Assembly: GCF_025947305.1 (NCBI RefSeq)
Contig: NZ_CP110009.1
Coordinates: 3,017,501-3,081,500 of the forward strand
DNA from: Flavobacterium sp. N3904
GTDB lineage: Bacteria > Bacteroidota > Bacteroidia > Flavobacteriales > Flavobacteriaceae
Length of the DNA stretch: 64,000 nucleotides
Reading direction: 5' to 3'
The position numbers were made by a program, and so were the translations under genes. This document shows, in pieces, positions 18,167 through 26,124 of the stretch. Positions within the stretch are counted from its first letter, which is position 1, and each line of letters starts with the position of its first letter. Below the pieces are notes generated by a model. The model made no database searches, was not told the DNA's origin, and worked only from the letters and a program-made list of their open reading frames with translations.

Positions 18167-18683
18167 TTAATGTTTTAAATTTTTCTGTTTCTTCAATATG
18201 TTGCAAAACATTTTGCAAAAATGAAATTCGGGTTTGTAAGTTGCTTATCATAGCATAAATAATTGGCTTGCTTTCGCCATTTACTTCCAATTCATGCTTA
18301 ATTTTTTCATAATCGCTATCCAATGCTTTCATTTGTTGCAAAGCATCACTTATGATTTTTTCATTTTCTGGGGATTTTTTGGCTTTGATTTGCTCCAGTT
18401 GGTGTTCAATCAAAACAGTAAAAATCGAATCGGTTTGCTTGGTTTCTTTAGAGGCAAATTTCAATTCTTTTGGTTTTTCATTGTTGGTGTAAAACAATGT
18501 TATCCCAAACACAACAACGACAGATGCAGCAATTGCATAAATAAAACTATAATTCTTTTTTCGTTTCTTGAGAGCCAATTTTTCCGAAAATCGATTTGCA
18601 TGCTGACTATTCATTTCCTGAATATCCCATTGATTTTCTAAATTTTCAAATAATTGATCTAATTTTTCATTTTCATTTTTCAT
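18147..18683 (-). CDS. Probable membrane anti-sigma factor
   Basis: This 178-residue protein has one transmembrane segment near residues 44-64 (SFIYAIAASVVVVFGITLFY), with a charged cytoplasmic N-terminus (LDQLFENLENQWDIQEMN) and a helical, charged outer domain. Its start overlaps the stop of the ECF sigma gene by 4 bp (ATGA), the usual arrangement of a sigma factor and its anti-sigma factor. No zinc-binding HxxxCxxC motif is present, so it is not a classic ZAS anti-sigma. The role is inferred from position and topology. Confidence 0.7.
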   Translation of the reverse strand: MKNENEKLDQLFENLENQWDIQEMNSQHANRFSEKLALKKRKKNYSFIYAIAASVVVVFGITLFYTNNEKPKELKFASKETKQTDSIFTVLIEHQLEQIKAKKSPENEKIISDALQQMKALDSDYEKIKHELEVNGESKPIIYAMISNLQTRISFLQNVLQHIEETEKFKTLNDEKTI

Positions 18684-19234
18684 AACTCATTTAATTTTTT
18701 TCTTAAGCTTTCTTTGGCCCTGCTCAGTGTTGTTCTGCAGTTGGCATAACTTATTTTAAGAATTTCGCTTATTTCTTCTTGGTCATAACCTTCGATGTAG
18801 AATAAAGTTAGAACCATGCTGTAATTGTATTTTAGGGATTGAATGGTATCCAAAACCTGTTTGACTTTTAAATCATTAAAATCGAATTTTTCTTCCAGAT
18901 TTGTATCTGTTTCTTCTAGTTTATAAAGTGTTTTTTCAAAATCTTCTGTTTTAAATTGGTTATTTTTTTTGTAAAAATCAATACTGTAATTCACTATGAT
19001 CCGTTTCAACCATGCACCAAAGGCAACTTCTTGCTTGAAATCATTTATTTTGGTAAATGCCTTCAAAAAGCCTTCTTGCATCACGTCTTCGGCAAAATGT
19101 TCATCCTTCACAATTCTATAGGCCACATTATACATCGCCTTGCAATAGCGATTATAAATCTCAAATTGTGCTTTCGGGTTATTCTCTTTGCACAGCGTAA
19201 CTAATTCTTCGATATTTTGACTGGTCAGATTCAA
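18680..19234 (-). CDS. ECF-type RNA polymerase sigma factor
   Basis: This 184-residue sigma-70 family protein has region 2 (YRIVKDEHFAEDVMQEGFLKAF, then FGAWLKRIIVNYSIDFYKK) and region 4 (YDQEEISEILKISYANCRTTLSRAKESLRKKL, a helix-turn-helix). There is no region 1 or 3, as expected for ECF sigma factors. It heads a four-gene operon with a probable anti-sigma factor and two envelope beta-repeat proteins, suggesting control of an envelope function. It diverges from lon, and 19235-19516 between them is AT-rich with no other gene. Confidence 0.93.
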   Translation of the reverse strand: MNLTSQNIEELVTLCKENNPKAQFEIYNRYCKAMYNVAYRIVKDEHFAEDVMQEGFLKAFTKINDFKQEVAFGAWLKRIIVNYSIDFYKKNNQFKTEDFEKTLYKLEETDTNLEEKFDFNDLKVKQVLDTIQSLKYNYSMVLTLFYIEGYDQEEISEILKISYANCRTTLSRAKESLRKKLNEL

Positions 19235-19463
19235 TTAAATAGTAATGATTTTTAGTAAAGACAAGATTATTTTTGGTTTGTTACAGTTTTATAAAAATAG
19301 TTCATTTTTTAAATCAATAATTGGTTTAATCGTTAGCTTATATCTAAATTAAGAAGAAAACGTTTATTGGTATTTATTTTGGCACAATGATTGCCTTATT
19401 TAGGCTTCAATATAATAGTGTATTTATACATCAATATTAATTCAAAATATTGTTACTATACCT

Positions 19464-19471
19464 TATATTTG
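19464..19471 (+). promoter_or_regulatory. Candidate -7 element for lon
   Basis: TATATTTG matches the Bacteroidota -7 consensus and lies 45 bp before the lon ATG. No TTTG is found 19 nt upstream, so only the -7 half is supported. I see no heat-shock-type operator. Confidence 0.5.
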
Positions 19472-19516
19472 CGTTCCGAATTAAAAAATTAATGACAAAA
19501 AGACCTAAATACTACT

Positions 19517-21970
19517 ATGTCAAATCATAAAATACTTACTATTGACAATCTGTCACTTCAAGAATTTGATTCTGAAGCCGAATTAATTCCATTATTGACT
19601 CCAGAGGATGAGGAAGAAATGAATAACGAAGAATTACCCGATTCTTTACCTATTTTACCTTTACGTAATACTGTTTTATTTCCCGGAGTAGTTATTCCTA
19701 TTTCGGCAGGAAGAGATAAATCAATCAAATTGATTAATGACGCCAATGCTGCTGGAAAAGTTATTGGAGTAGTGGCTCAAATTAACGAAGAAGATGAAGA
19801 TCCTTCATTTGAGGATGTTCATAAAATTGGTACTGTAGCCCGTATTCTTCGCGTTTTAAAAATGCCTGATGGTAACGTTACCGTTATTCTTCAAGGGAAA
19901 AAACGCTTTGAATTGGCCGAAATGGTTTCGGAAGAACCTTATTTAAAAGCCAAAATCAAAGAAGTTTCTGAAAAAAGACCTGCTAAAAAAGATTCTGAAT
20001 TTAATGCCATAATAGATTCGGTAAAAGAATTGGCTGTTCAGATTATAAATGAAAGTCCAAATATTCCATCAGAAGCTACTTTTGCCATAAAAAACATTGG
20101 AAGTCCATCGTTTTTAATCAGTTTTGTTTCTTCAAATATGAATTTGTCTGTAAAGGAGAAGCAAGATTTATTGTCTATTAATGGATTAAAAGACCGCGCA
20201 TTGGAAACCTTGCGTTATATGAATGTGGAGTTGCAAAAACTCGAATTGAAGAATGATATTCAATCTAAAGTTCGTTTTGACTTAGACCAACAGCAAAGAG
20301 AATATTTCTTGCACCAGCAAATGAAAACGATTCAGGAAGAATTGGGAGGCGTTTCGCAGGAAGAAGAAATGGACGAAATGAGTCTGAAAGCTAAAACCAA
20401 AAAATGGGACGAAAAAACGCAAAAACATTTCGAAAAAGAATTGTCCAAAATGCGCAGAATGAATCCACAAGCTCCTGATTTTGGAATTCAAAGAAATTAT
20501 TTAGAACTGTTTTTAGAGTTGCCTTGGGGCGAATTTTCAAAAGACAATTTTGATTTGAAGCATGCCCAAAAAGTATTGGACAAAGATCATTTTGGATTGG
20601 AAGACGTCAAAAAGAGAATGATTGAACATTTGGCTGTACTTAAATTAAGAAATGATATGAAGTCACCAATCATCTGTTTAACAGGGCCTCCTGGTGTTGG
20701 AAAAACATCAATTGGTAGATCTGTTGCCGAGGCGTTAGGAAGAGAATATGTTCGTATCTCATTAGGAGGTTTACGTGATGAAGCTGAAATTCGCGGTCAT
20801 AGAAAAACCTATATTGGTGCTATGCCAGGGCGAATTATTCAGAGTTTAAAGAAAGCTGGAACCTCTAATCCTGTATTTGTTTTGGACGAAATAGATAAGT
20901 TATCTTCTAGTCATAGCGGAGACCCATCATCGGCTTTATTGGAAGTTTTGGATCCAGAACAAAACAATTCTTTTTATGACAATTTCCTTGAAATGGGTTA
21001 TGATTTGTCGAAAGTAATGTTTATTGCGACTTCCAACAATATGTCGGCTATTCAGCCCGCATTGATTGACCGTATGGAAGTCATCAAAATGTCTGGTTAC
21101 ACAATTGAAGAAAAAGTAGAAATTGCGAGAAAGCATTTGTTCTCTAAACAATTGGCAGCACACGGATTAAAAGCCAAAGATTTGACCATTGGCAAGAAAC
21201 AATTGGAAAAAATAGTTGAAGGATATACTCGTGAATCGGGTGTTCGTGGCTTGGAAAACAAAATTGCCCAAGTTATCCGAAATGCAGCCAAATCGGTTGC
21301 GATGAATGAACCTTATAACAAGAAAGTGACAGATGAGGATATTGTAAAAGTACTCGGAGTTCCTCGTCTAGAAAGAGATAAATATGAAAGTAACGATGTT
21401 GCTGGTGTAGTAACAGGATTAGCATGGACAAGTGTTGGCGGTGATATTCTTTTTATTGAATCTTTGATTTCACCGGGTAAAGGTATGATGACCATTACAG
21501 GGAATTTAGGAACTGTAATGAAAGAATCAGCTACTATTGCTCTTGAATATATTAAAGCCAATGCTCAATTTTTAGGTTTAAATCCTGAATTATTGTCTAA
21601 ATACAACATTCATTTACACGTTCCTGAAGGTGCTACTCCAAAGGATGGGCCTAGTGCAGGTATTGCTATGTTGACCTCATTAGTTTCTTTGTTTACTCAA
21701 AAACGAGTGAAGAAAAACTTGGCTATGACTGGTGAGATCACTTTGAGAGGAAAAGTATTGCCTGTTGGTGGTATCAAAGAAAAAATATTGGCAGCCAAAA
21801 GAGCCAATATCAAAGAGATTATTCTTTGTCATGAAAACAAAAGTGACATCGATGAAATCAAACCCGAATATATGGAGGGGCTTACGTTTCATTATGTAAA
21901 AGAAATGAGCGAAGTTTTGGATATTGCGATTACCAAAGAAAATGTCAAAAATGCAAAAGCGTTAAAATAA
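19517..21970 (+). CDS. lon: ATP-dependent protease La
   Basis: This 817-residue Lon serine protease degrades misfolded and regulatory proteins. The N-terminal LAN domain starts at LPILPLRNTVLFPGVVIPI (about residue 45). The AAA+ module has Walker A GPPGVGKTS (about residue 389) and Walker B FVLDEIDKL. The protease domain has the catalytic dyad Ser713 (PKDGPSAGIAM) and Lys756 (GGIKEK), with the same 43-residue spacing as E. coli Lon. The acidic extension at residues 20-40 (TPEDEEEMNNEELPD) is common in Bacteroidota. It is followed by a terminator and then porQ. Confidence 0.97.
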   Translation: MSNHKILTIDNLSLQEFDSEAELIPLLTPEDEEEMNNEELPDSLPILPLRNTVLFPGVVIPISAGRDKSIKLINDANAAGKVIGVVAQINEEDEDPSFEDVHKIGTVARILRVLKMPDGNVTVILQGKKRFELAEMVSEEPYLKAKIKEVSEKRPAKKDSEFNAIIDSVKELAVQIINESPNIPSEATFAIKNIGSPSFLISFVSSNMNLSVKEKQDLLSINGLKDRALETLRYMNVELQKLELKNDIQSKVRFDLDQQQREYFLHQQMKTIQEELGGVSQEEEMDEMSLKAKTKKWDEKTQKHFEKELSKMRRMNPQAPDFGIQRNYLELFLELPWGEFSKDNFDLKHAQKVLDKDHFGLEDVKKRMIEHLAVLKLRNDMKSPIICLTGPPGVGKTSIGRSVAEALGREYVRISLGGLRDEAEIRGHRKTYIGAMPGRIIQSLKKAGTSNPVFVLDEIDKLSSSHSGDPSSALLEVLDPEQNNSFYDNFLEMGYDLSKVMFIATSNNMSAIQPALIDRMEVIKMSGYTIEEKVEIARKHLFSKQLAAHGLKAKDLTIGKKQLEKIVEGYTRESGVRGLENKIAQVIRNAAKSVAMNEPYNKKVTDEDIVKVLGVPRLERDKYESNDVAGVVTGLAWTSVGGDILFIESLISPGKGMMTITGNLGTVMKESATIALEYIKANAQFLGLNPELLSKYNIHLHVPEGATPKDGPSAGIAMLTSLVSLFTQKRVKKNLAMTGEITLRGKVLPVGGIKEKILAAKRANIKEIILCHENKSDIDEIKPEYMEGLTFHYVKEMSEVLDIAITKENVKNAKALK

Positions 21971-22013
21971 AATATTTTTTATCCTGATAATTAATTTAGT
22001 CAAGATTAAATTC

Positions 22014-22068
22014 CAAATTCCAAATCTGAATTATCTCAGAGCTATTGGGATTTGGAATTTGTTTTTTT
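22014..22068 (+). terminator. Terminator after lon
   Basis: CAAATTCCAAATC (22014-22026) pairs perfectly with GATTTGGAATTTG (22049-22061) across a 22-nt loop, and seven T follow. Long-looped hairpins of this AATTCCAAAT type are, to my recollection, frequent after flavobacterial genes. Confidence 0.75.
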
Positions 22069-22092
22069 AAATTATTTTCTTTTAAATTTTCG

Positions 22093-22119
22093 TAAGTTTG
22101 ATCCCGATAGTTATCGGGA
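22093..22119 (+). promoter_or_regulatory. -7-like box followed by a perfect palindrome before porQ
   Basis: TAAGTTTG (22093-22100) fits TAnnTTTG. It is followed at once by TCCCGATAGTTATCGGGA (22102-22119), an 8-bp perfect inverted repeat with a 2-nt loop. If the -7 box is real, the palindrome would lie at the transcript start. It may equally be an interspersed extragenic palindrome. The porQ ATG is at 22150. Confidence 0.45.
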
Positions 22120-22149
22120 AGTTTTAAACTTTTCTTTTTCAAAAATTGT

Positions 22150-23172
22150 ATGTTCCAAAAAACTTTATTTTACTTTTTACTCTTAATTTGTTCTGTTACT
22201 TACGGACAAATAGGAGGGAAGTACACGTATGAGTTTTTGAACTTGATAACTTCGCCAAGGCAAGCCGCGTTAGGTGGAAAAGTAATTACCATTTATGACG
22301 AAGATGTCAATCAGCCACTTTTTAATCCTGCTTCAATTAATGAAGAAATGGACAATCATTTGTCCTTAAATTACGGGAATTACTATCAGGAAGTAACTTA
22401 TGGAACAGCTTCGTATGCTTATACTTACGATCAGCATTTGCAAACATTTCAGGCAGGCGTAAATTATATCAATTACGGAAAATTTGACGGTTATGATGAG
22501 AATGGCTTGCCTACTTCATCATTTACGGGAAGCGAAATTGCACTTTCAGTCGGATATGCATATAACATTCCATATACCGATATTCACATTGGTGCGAATG
22601 CCAAATTGATTGAATCTACTTTAGAAAGTTACAATTCATTTGGTGCTGCTGTCGATTTAGGAATGGTATTTATTGATGAAAAAAATGATGTGAATTGGGC
22701 TTTGACCTTAATGAATATTGGAACCCAATTTACTACTTACGATGGTAGTAGAGAACAATTACCTTTTGAAATCATTGCAGGAGTTTCCCAAGAATTGGAG
22801 CATGTGCCAATACGCTGGCATTTTACATTAGAAAATTTGCAACAATGGAATCTGGCTTTTTCCAATCCTGTTCGTTCTGAAACTTCCATTGACGGCAGTG
22901 TCACTGAAGAAAATATATCTTTTTTTAATAATGCACTACGACACATGATTTTGGGTGTCGAGCTTTTTCCTAAAAAAGCCTTTAATCTGAGATTGGGATA
23001 TAATTTTAGAAGAGCCTCTGAATTACAAATTCAAGACCAAAGAAATTTCTCAGGACTCTCATTGGGCTTTGGATTGAAACTGAACAAATTAAAATTTAAT
23101 TATTCGTATTCTAAATATACTTTGGCAGGAAACACCAGTTTATTTGGGTTGATTATTAATTTTGGGGAGTAA
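22150..23172 (+). CDS. porQ: Type IX secretion system protein PorQ
   Basis: This 340-residue outer-membrane beta-barrel protein has a signal peptide ending at VTYGQ. The start of the mature protein, IGGKYTYEFLNLITSPRQAALGG, is strongly characteristic of PorQ. It is followed by alternating beta strands of a FadL/PorV-like barrel (LSLNYGNYYQEVTYGTASYAY, LGVELFPKKAFNLRLGYNFRR). PorQ works with PorV, PorU and PorZ in the T9SS attachment complex that processes and anchors cargo. The gene pair porQ-cmk is common in the phylum. The window contains many T9SS cargo proteins that would depend on it. Confidence 0.9.
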   Translation: MFQKTLFYFLLLICSVTYGQIGGKYTYEFLNLITSPRQAALGGKVITIYDEDVNQPLFNPASINEEMDNHLSLNYGNYYQEVTYGTASYAYTYDQHLQTFQAGVNYINYGKFDGYDENGLPTSSFTGSEIALSVGYAYNIPYTDIHIGANAKLIESTLESYNSFGAAVDLGMVFIDEKNDVNWALTLMNIGTQFTTYDGSREQLPFEIIAGVSQELEHVPIRWHFTLENLQQWNLAFSNPVRSETSIDGSVTEENISFFNNALRHMILGVELFPKKAFNLRLGYNFRRASELQIQDQRNFSGLSLGFGLKLNKLKFNYSYSKYTLAGNTSLFGLIINFGE

Positions 23173-23235
23173 TTTTCAGAAGAAAGAGCAAAGAAAATAG
23201 AATAAAGACTTTCAATATATTTTTAAAATAAGAAC

Positions 23236-23928
23236 ATGAAAAAAATAACCATAGCAATAGATGGGTTTTCATCCACGGGGAAAAGTACTTTGGCTAAACA
23301 ACTTGCCAAGCATTTAGGATACGTTTATGTAGACACTGGTGCCATGTATCGTGCCGTGACTTTGTTTGCGATGCAAAACAATTGTATCGGAGCTGATTTT
23401 TTGGATAAAGAGAAATTGGTAAAAAGCTTGCCTTCTATAAAATTGAGTTTTAAATTCAATCCTGAATTGGGTTTTGCCGAAATGTATTTGAACGATGTGA
23501 ATGTGGAAACTGAAATCCGAACTTTGGAGGTTTCAAGTTTTGTAAGTGCTGTGGCAGCTATTTCAGAAGTGCGTTCAAAATTGGTAGAACAACAACAGGA
23601 AATGGGTGCAGCAAAAGGAATCGTTATGGATGGTAGAGACATAGGAACTGTTGTTTTTCCAAATGCTGAGCTCAAAATATTCATGACCGCTGGAGCAGAT
23701 ACTCGTGCACAAAGACGCTTTGACGAATTGCAGGCAAAAGGCGATTTGGTTTCTTATGAAGAGGTTTTAAAGAATGTGATTGAACGTGATTATGTAGATA
23801 CTCATAGGGATGATTCTCCTTTGGTGATGGCAGATGATGCTATTGAGGTGGATAATTCTTATTTGGACAGAAAAGAACAATTTGATGTTGTTTTGGAGTT
23901 GGTGAATGAAGTCATTAATACTTTGTGA
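23236..23928 (+). CDS. cmk: Cytidylate kinase
   Basis: This 230-residue nucleoside monophosphate kinase phosphorylates CMP and dCMP. The P-loop GFSSTGKSTLAKQLAKHLG lies at residues 10-28 and is followed by VDTGAMYRAVTLFA. DGRDIGTVVFPNAELKIFMTA and RDYVDTHRDDSPL complete the CMP-binding and lid motifs. The length is normal. It lies 63 bp after porQ and 78 bp before a nucleoside-permease-like gene, a sensible pyrimidine-metabolism neighbour. Confidence 0.96.
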   Translation: MKKITIAIDGFSSTGKSTLAKQLAKHLGYVYVDTGAMYRAVTLFAMQNNCIGADFLDKEKLVKSLPSIKLSFKFNPELGFAEMYLNDVNVETEIRTLEVSSFVSAVAAISEVRSKLVEQQQEMGAAKGIVMDGRDIGTVVFPNAELKIFMTAGADTRAQRRFDELQAKGDLVSYEEVLKNVIERDYVDTHRDDSPLVMADDAIEVDNSYLDRKEQFDVVLELVNEVINTL

Positions 23929-24006
23929 TTTTTTTGGTAATCTCAATTTTAATAGTAGATTTACAACTTGCTAAAATCTTCAAAATAATAAAATACAAAC
24001 CTACTT

Positions 24007-25383
24007 ATGGGAATTAAAAACAGATTGATATTAATGAGTTTTCTTCAATTTTTTGTTTGGGGAGCATGGTTGATTACAATTGCAAATTATTGGTTTGGCA
24101 CCAAAAACTGGGAAGGTACACAATTTGGGTTGGTCTTTGGAACAATGGGAATTGCGTCACTTTTTATGCCAACCCTTGCGGGTATTATTGCTGACAGGTG
24201 GATTAATGCCGAAAAATTATACGGAGGCCTTCAAATTTTATATGGTTTGGTTTTATTTTACTTACCCGAAGTTAGTACTCCAACAACTTTTATTTACATC
24301 ATGCTTTTGGCAATGTGTTTCTACATGCCAACGATTGCTTTGAGTAATTCGATTTCCTACAATGCATTAAAAACAAATGGTTTGGATGTAGTTAAGAGCT
24401 TTCCGCCCATTCGAGTATTTGGAACCATTGGTTTTATAGTAGCGATGTGGATTACCAATTTGACGGGAAATAAGGCGACCGCTTATCAATTTTATATTGC
24501 TGGAATTGCTGCTATTATATTAGGAATCTATTCTTTTACATTACCTAAATGCAAGCCGCAACGATTGACAAAAGAGAACGCCTCGTTAACGGAGATTTTG
24601 GGATTGGAATCTTTCAAATTATTTGCCAATTACAAAATGGCTTTGTTCTTTATTTTCTCTATGTTTTTGGGGGGAGCTTTGCAATTGACGAATGCTTATG
24701 GTGATGTATTTTTGGATGAGTTTAAACATTTTCCAAAATATGCCGATTCGTTTGTGGTGAAATATTCTACTATTATCATGTCGATTTCTCAGATTTCGGA
24801 GACTTTATTTATATTGGCTATTCCGTTTTTCTTGAAGCGTTTTGGAATCAAACAAGTAATGCTTATAAGTATGCTGGCTTGGGTATTGCGTTTTGGTCTT
24901 TTTGCTTTTGGCGATCCTGTGCAGGGATTGTGGATGATTATTTTGTCTTGTATTGTGTATGGAATGGCTTTTGACTTCTTTAATATATCTGGATCTTTGT
25001 TTGTAGAAACACATACCGATGCCAAAAACCGTTCTTCGGCTCAAGGTATGTTTATGATGATGACCAATGGAGTAGGAGCAATATTGGGAAGTTTTACCTC
25101 GGGTTGGGCGATTGACCGCTTTTTTACGAAGTCTTTTGGTAGTACAACAGATTTGGCTTCTTTTTTGCAAACAGATGTCACAAATCCAAAGCTTTTGGAT
25201 TTTGTAAAAAGCCAAGGAAATTCAATTACAACAGATGGTTTGTTTGATAAAGTAATTTTGATGAAAGACTGGCATAGCATTTGGTTGGCTTTTGCAATCT
25301 ATTCATTGATTATTGCTATAGCGTTTGCAATTTTGTTTAAACATGAACACAATCCTAATGAAGTGGAGAATGTGATTCATTAA
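24007..25383 (+). CDS. MFS nucleoside permease-like transporter
   Basis: This 458-residue membrane protein has about 12 hydrophobic segments. The N-terminus LILMSFLQFFVWGAWLITIANYWF and the loop MGIASLFMPTLAGIIADRWINAEKLYG are characteristic of the NupG/XapB-like nucleoside:H+ symporter family. FGDPVQGLWMIILSCIVYGMAFDFFNISGSLFVE near residue 300 also fits. An extended loop (about residues 375-420) is typical of Bacteroidota members. The likely function is nucleoside uptake, in line with the adjacent cmk, but the substrate is inferred. Confidence 0.85.
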   Translation: MGIKNRLILMSFLQFFVWGAWLITIANYWFGTKNWEGTQFGLVFGTMGIASLFMPTLAGIIADRWINAEKLYGGLQILYGLVLFYLPEVSTPTTFIYIMLLAMCFYMPTIALSNSISYNALKTNGLDVVKSFPPIRVFGTIGFIVAMWITNLTGNKATAYQFYIAGIAAIILGIYSFTLPKCKPQRLTKENASLTEILGLESFKLFANYKMALFFIFSMFLGGALQLTNAYGDVFLDEFKHFPKYADSFVVKYSTIIMSISQISETLFILAIPFFLKRFGIKQVMLISMLAWVLRFGLFAFGDPVQGLWMIILSCIVYGMAFDFFNISGSLFVETHTDAKNRSSAQGMFMMMTNGVGAILGSFTSGWAIDRFFTKSFGSTTDLASFLQTDVTNPKLLDFVKSQGNSITTDGLFDKVILMKDWHSIWLAFAIYSLIIAIAFAILFKHEHNPNEVENVIH

Positions 25384-25404
25384 TGATTCATTTCTACGAT
25401 ATAC

Positions 25405-25439
25405 ATCCTGACAGATTTTTGAAATCTGTTAGGATTTTT
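25405..25439 (+). terminator. Terminator after the nucleoside permease gene
   Basis: ATCCTGACAGATTT (25405-25418) and AAATCTGTTAGGAT (25422-25435) pair over 14 bp with one G-U and a 3-nt loop, followed by a T-run. Confidence 0.85.
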
Positions 25440-25456
25440 ACTTAAAAAAACAATTT

Positions 25457-25810
25457 ATGATAAAAAATATTTTAGGAGTAATCACGGGTTATGTCATTTT
25501 TGTAATAAGTTCTGTACTCTTCTTTAAACTTTCTGGTGTTAAACCACATTCTGAAGCTTCTGCTGTTTTCATGTTTTTGACATTTGTTTACGGGACAGTT
25601 TTTTCATTCCTTAGCGGACTAGTAACTCAAATTATTGCCAAAACAAAGAACTTAAAAGTGAATTATGCGCTTTTTTTTATTGTGGCTAGTTTTGCAACTT
25701 TTTCCCTTTTTAAATCTGATGGTAGCTCTTGGACTCAGATATTGGCCATCTTTGTTTTTGCTCCAATTTCGATTTTAGGTGGTTTGTTTATAATCAAAAA
25801 AACAATATAA
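25457..25810 (+). CDS. Small integral membrane protein, unknown function
   Basis: This 117-residue protein is almost entirely hydrophobic, with four predicted membrane segments (about 4-26, 34-58, 68-86, 93-113: ILGVITGYVIFVISSVLFF, VFMFLTFVYGTVFSFLSGL, YALFFIVASFATFSLF, ILAIFVFAPISILGGLFI). The family was not recognised. It has short basic loops and no catalytic motif. It starts 18 bp after the preceding terminator and is followed by an interspersed repeat, so it is probably a single-gene unit. Confidence 0.75.
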   Translation: MIKNILGVITGYVIFVISSVLFFKLSGVKPHSEASAVFMFLTFVYGTVFSFLSGLVTQIIAKTKNLKVNYALFFIVASFATFSLFKSDGSSWTQILAIFVFAPISILGGLFIIKKTI

Positions 25811-25890
25811 CCTAAGTAGCCCCGATAGAAGTAAAAATCCTTATAAGCCGGGGTTCGGCTTATAAGATTGCAACGGATAGCGGGAACAAT
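25811..25890. repeat. Flavobacterial interspersed palindromic element, copy 1
   Basis: The element starts CCTAAGTAGCCCCGATAGAAG and ends CAACGGATAGCGGGAACAA. In the middle is a perfect 11-bp hairpin, CTTATAAGCCG / CGGCTTATAAG, with a GGGTT loop. Outer CCCG and CGGG blocks can also pair. It is much more GC-rich than its surroundings. From memory, sequences with the same AGCCCCGATAGAAG start and GATAGCGGGA end are scattered in flavobacterial intergenic DNA. A degraded relative lies at 40500-40576. It occupies the first part of the 314-bp gap before rpsA. Confidence 0.75.
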
Positions 25891-25973
25891 GTCAATAAAT
25901 ATGCCTAATCATTCGCTCCTGAACCTTTTTTTGCTTCTTTTTATATTTCTTGTAAATATCTCGGTTTAAATAT

Positions 25974-26004
25974 TTTGCCATATTAAATAAATGAATTACT
26001 TTTG
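25974..26004 (+). promoter_or_regulatory. rpsA promoter, full Bacteroidota consensus
   Basis: TTTG at 25974-25977, exactly 19 nt, then TACTTTTG at 25997-26004 match the sigma-ABfr consensus TTTG-N19-TAnnTTTG. Transcription should start near 26008-26012, about 115 nt before the rpsA ATG. Confidence 0.85.
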
Positions 26005-26007
26005 CAC

Positions 26008-26124
26008 ACCTTTTGGTGGATAGGAGTTTCCTTTAGGTATCAATAATTTACGTAAAACAACTTCTGTATTTTTCTATCGCATGAAGAAACTCGAGAAAAA
26101 ACAGAATACAAATTTTTTATCAGC
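26008..26124 (+). promoter_or_regulatory. Long 5' leader of rpsA with two small hairpins
   Basis: The predicted transcript begins near CACCTTTTGGTG (26007-26018, a 4-bp stem) and AGGAGTTTCCT (26022-26032, a 4-bp stem). The latter is enclosed by GATA/TATC. The remaining 80 nt are unstructured and A/T-rich. Ribosomal protein S1 leaders are autoregulatory in other phyla. Here the length and the start-proximal hairpins only suggest it. Confidence 0.4.

Noticed and set aside
24805..25215. 136-residue minus-strand ORF
   Set aside because: It lies inside the nucleoside-permease gene on the other strand, with biased, basic composition and no family resemblance.
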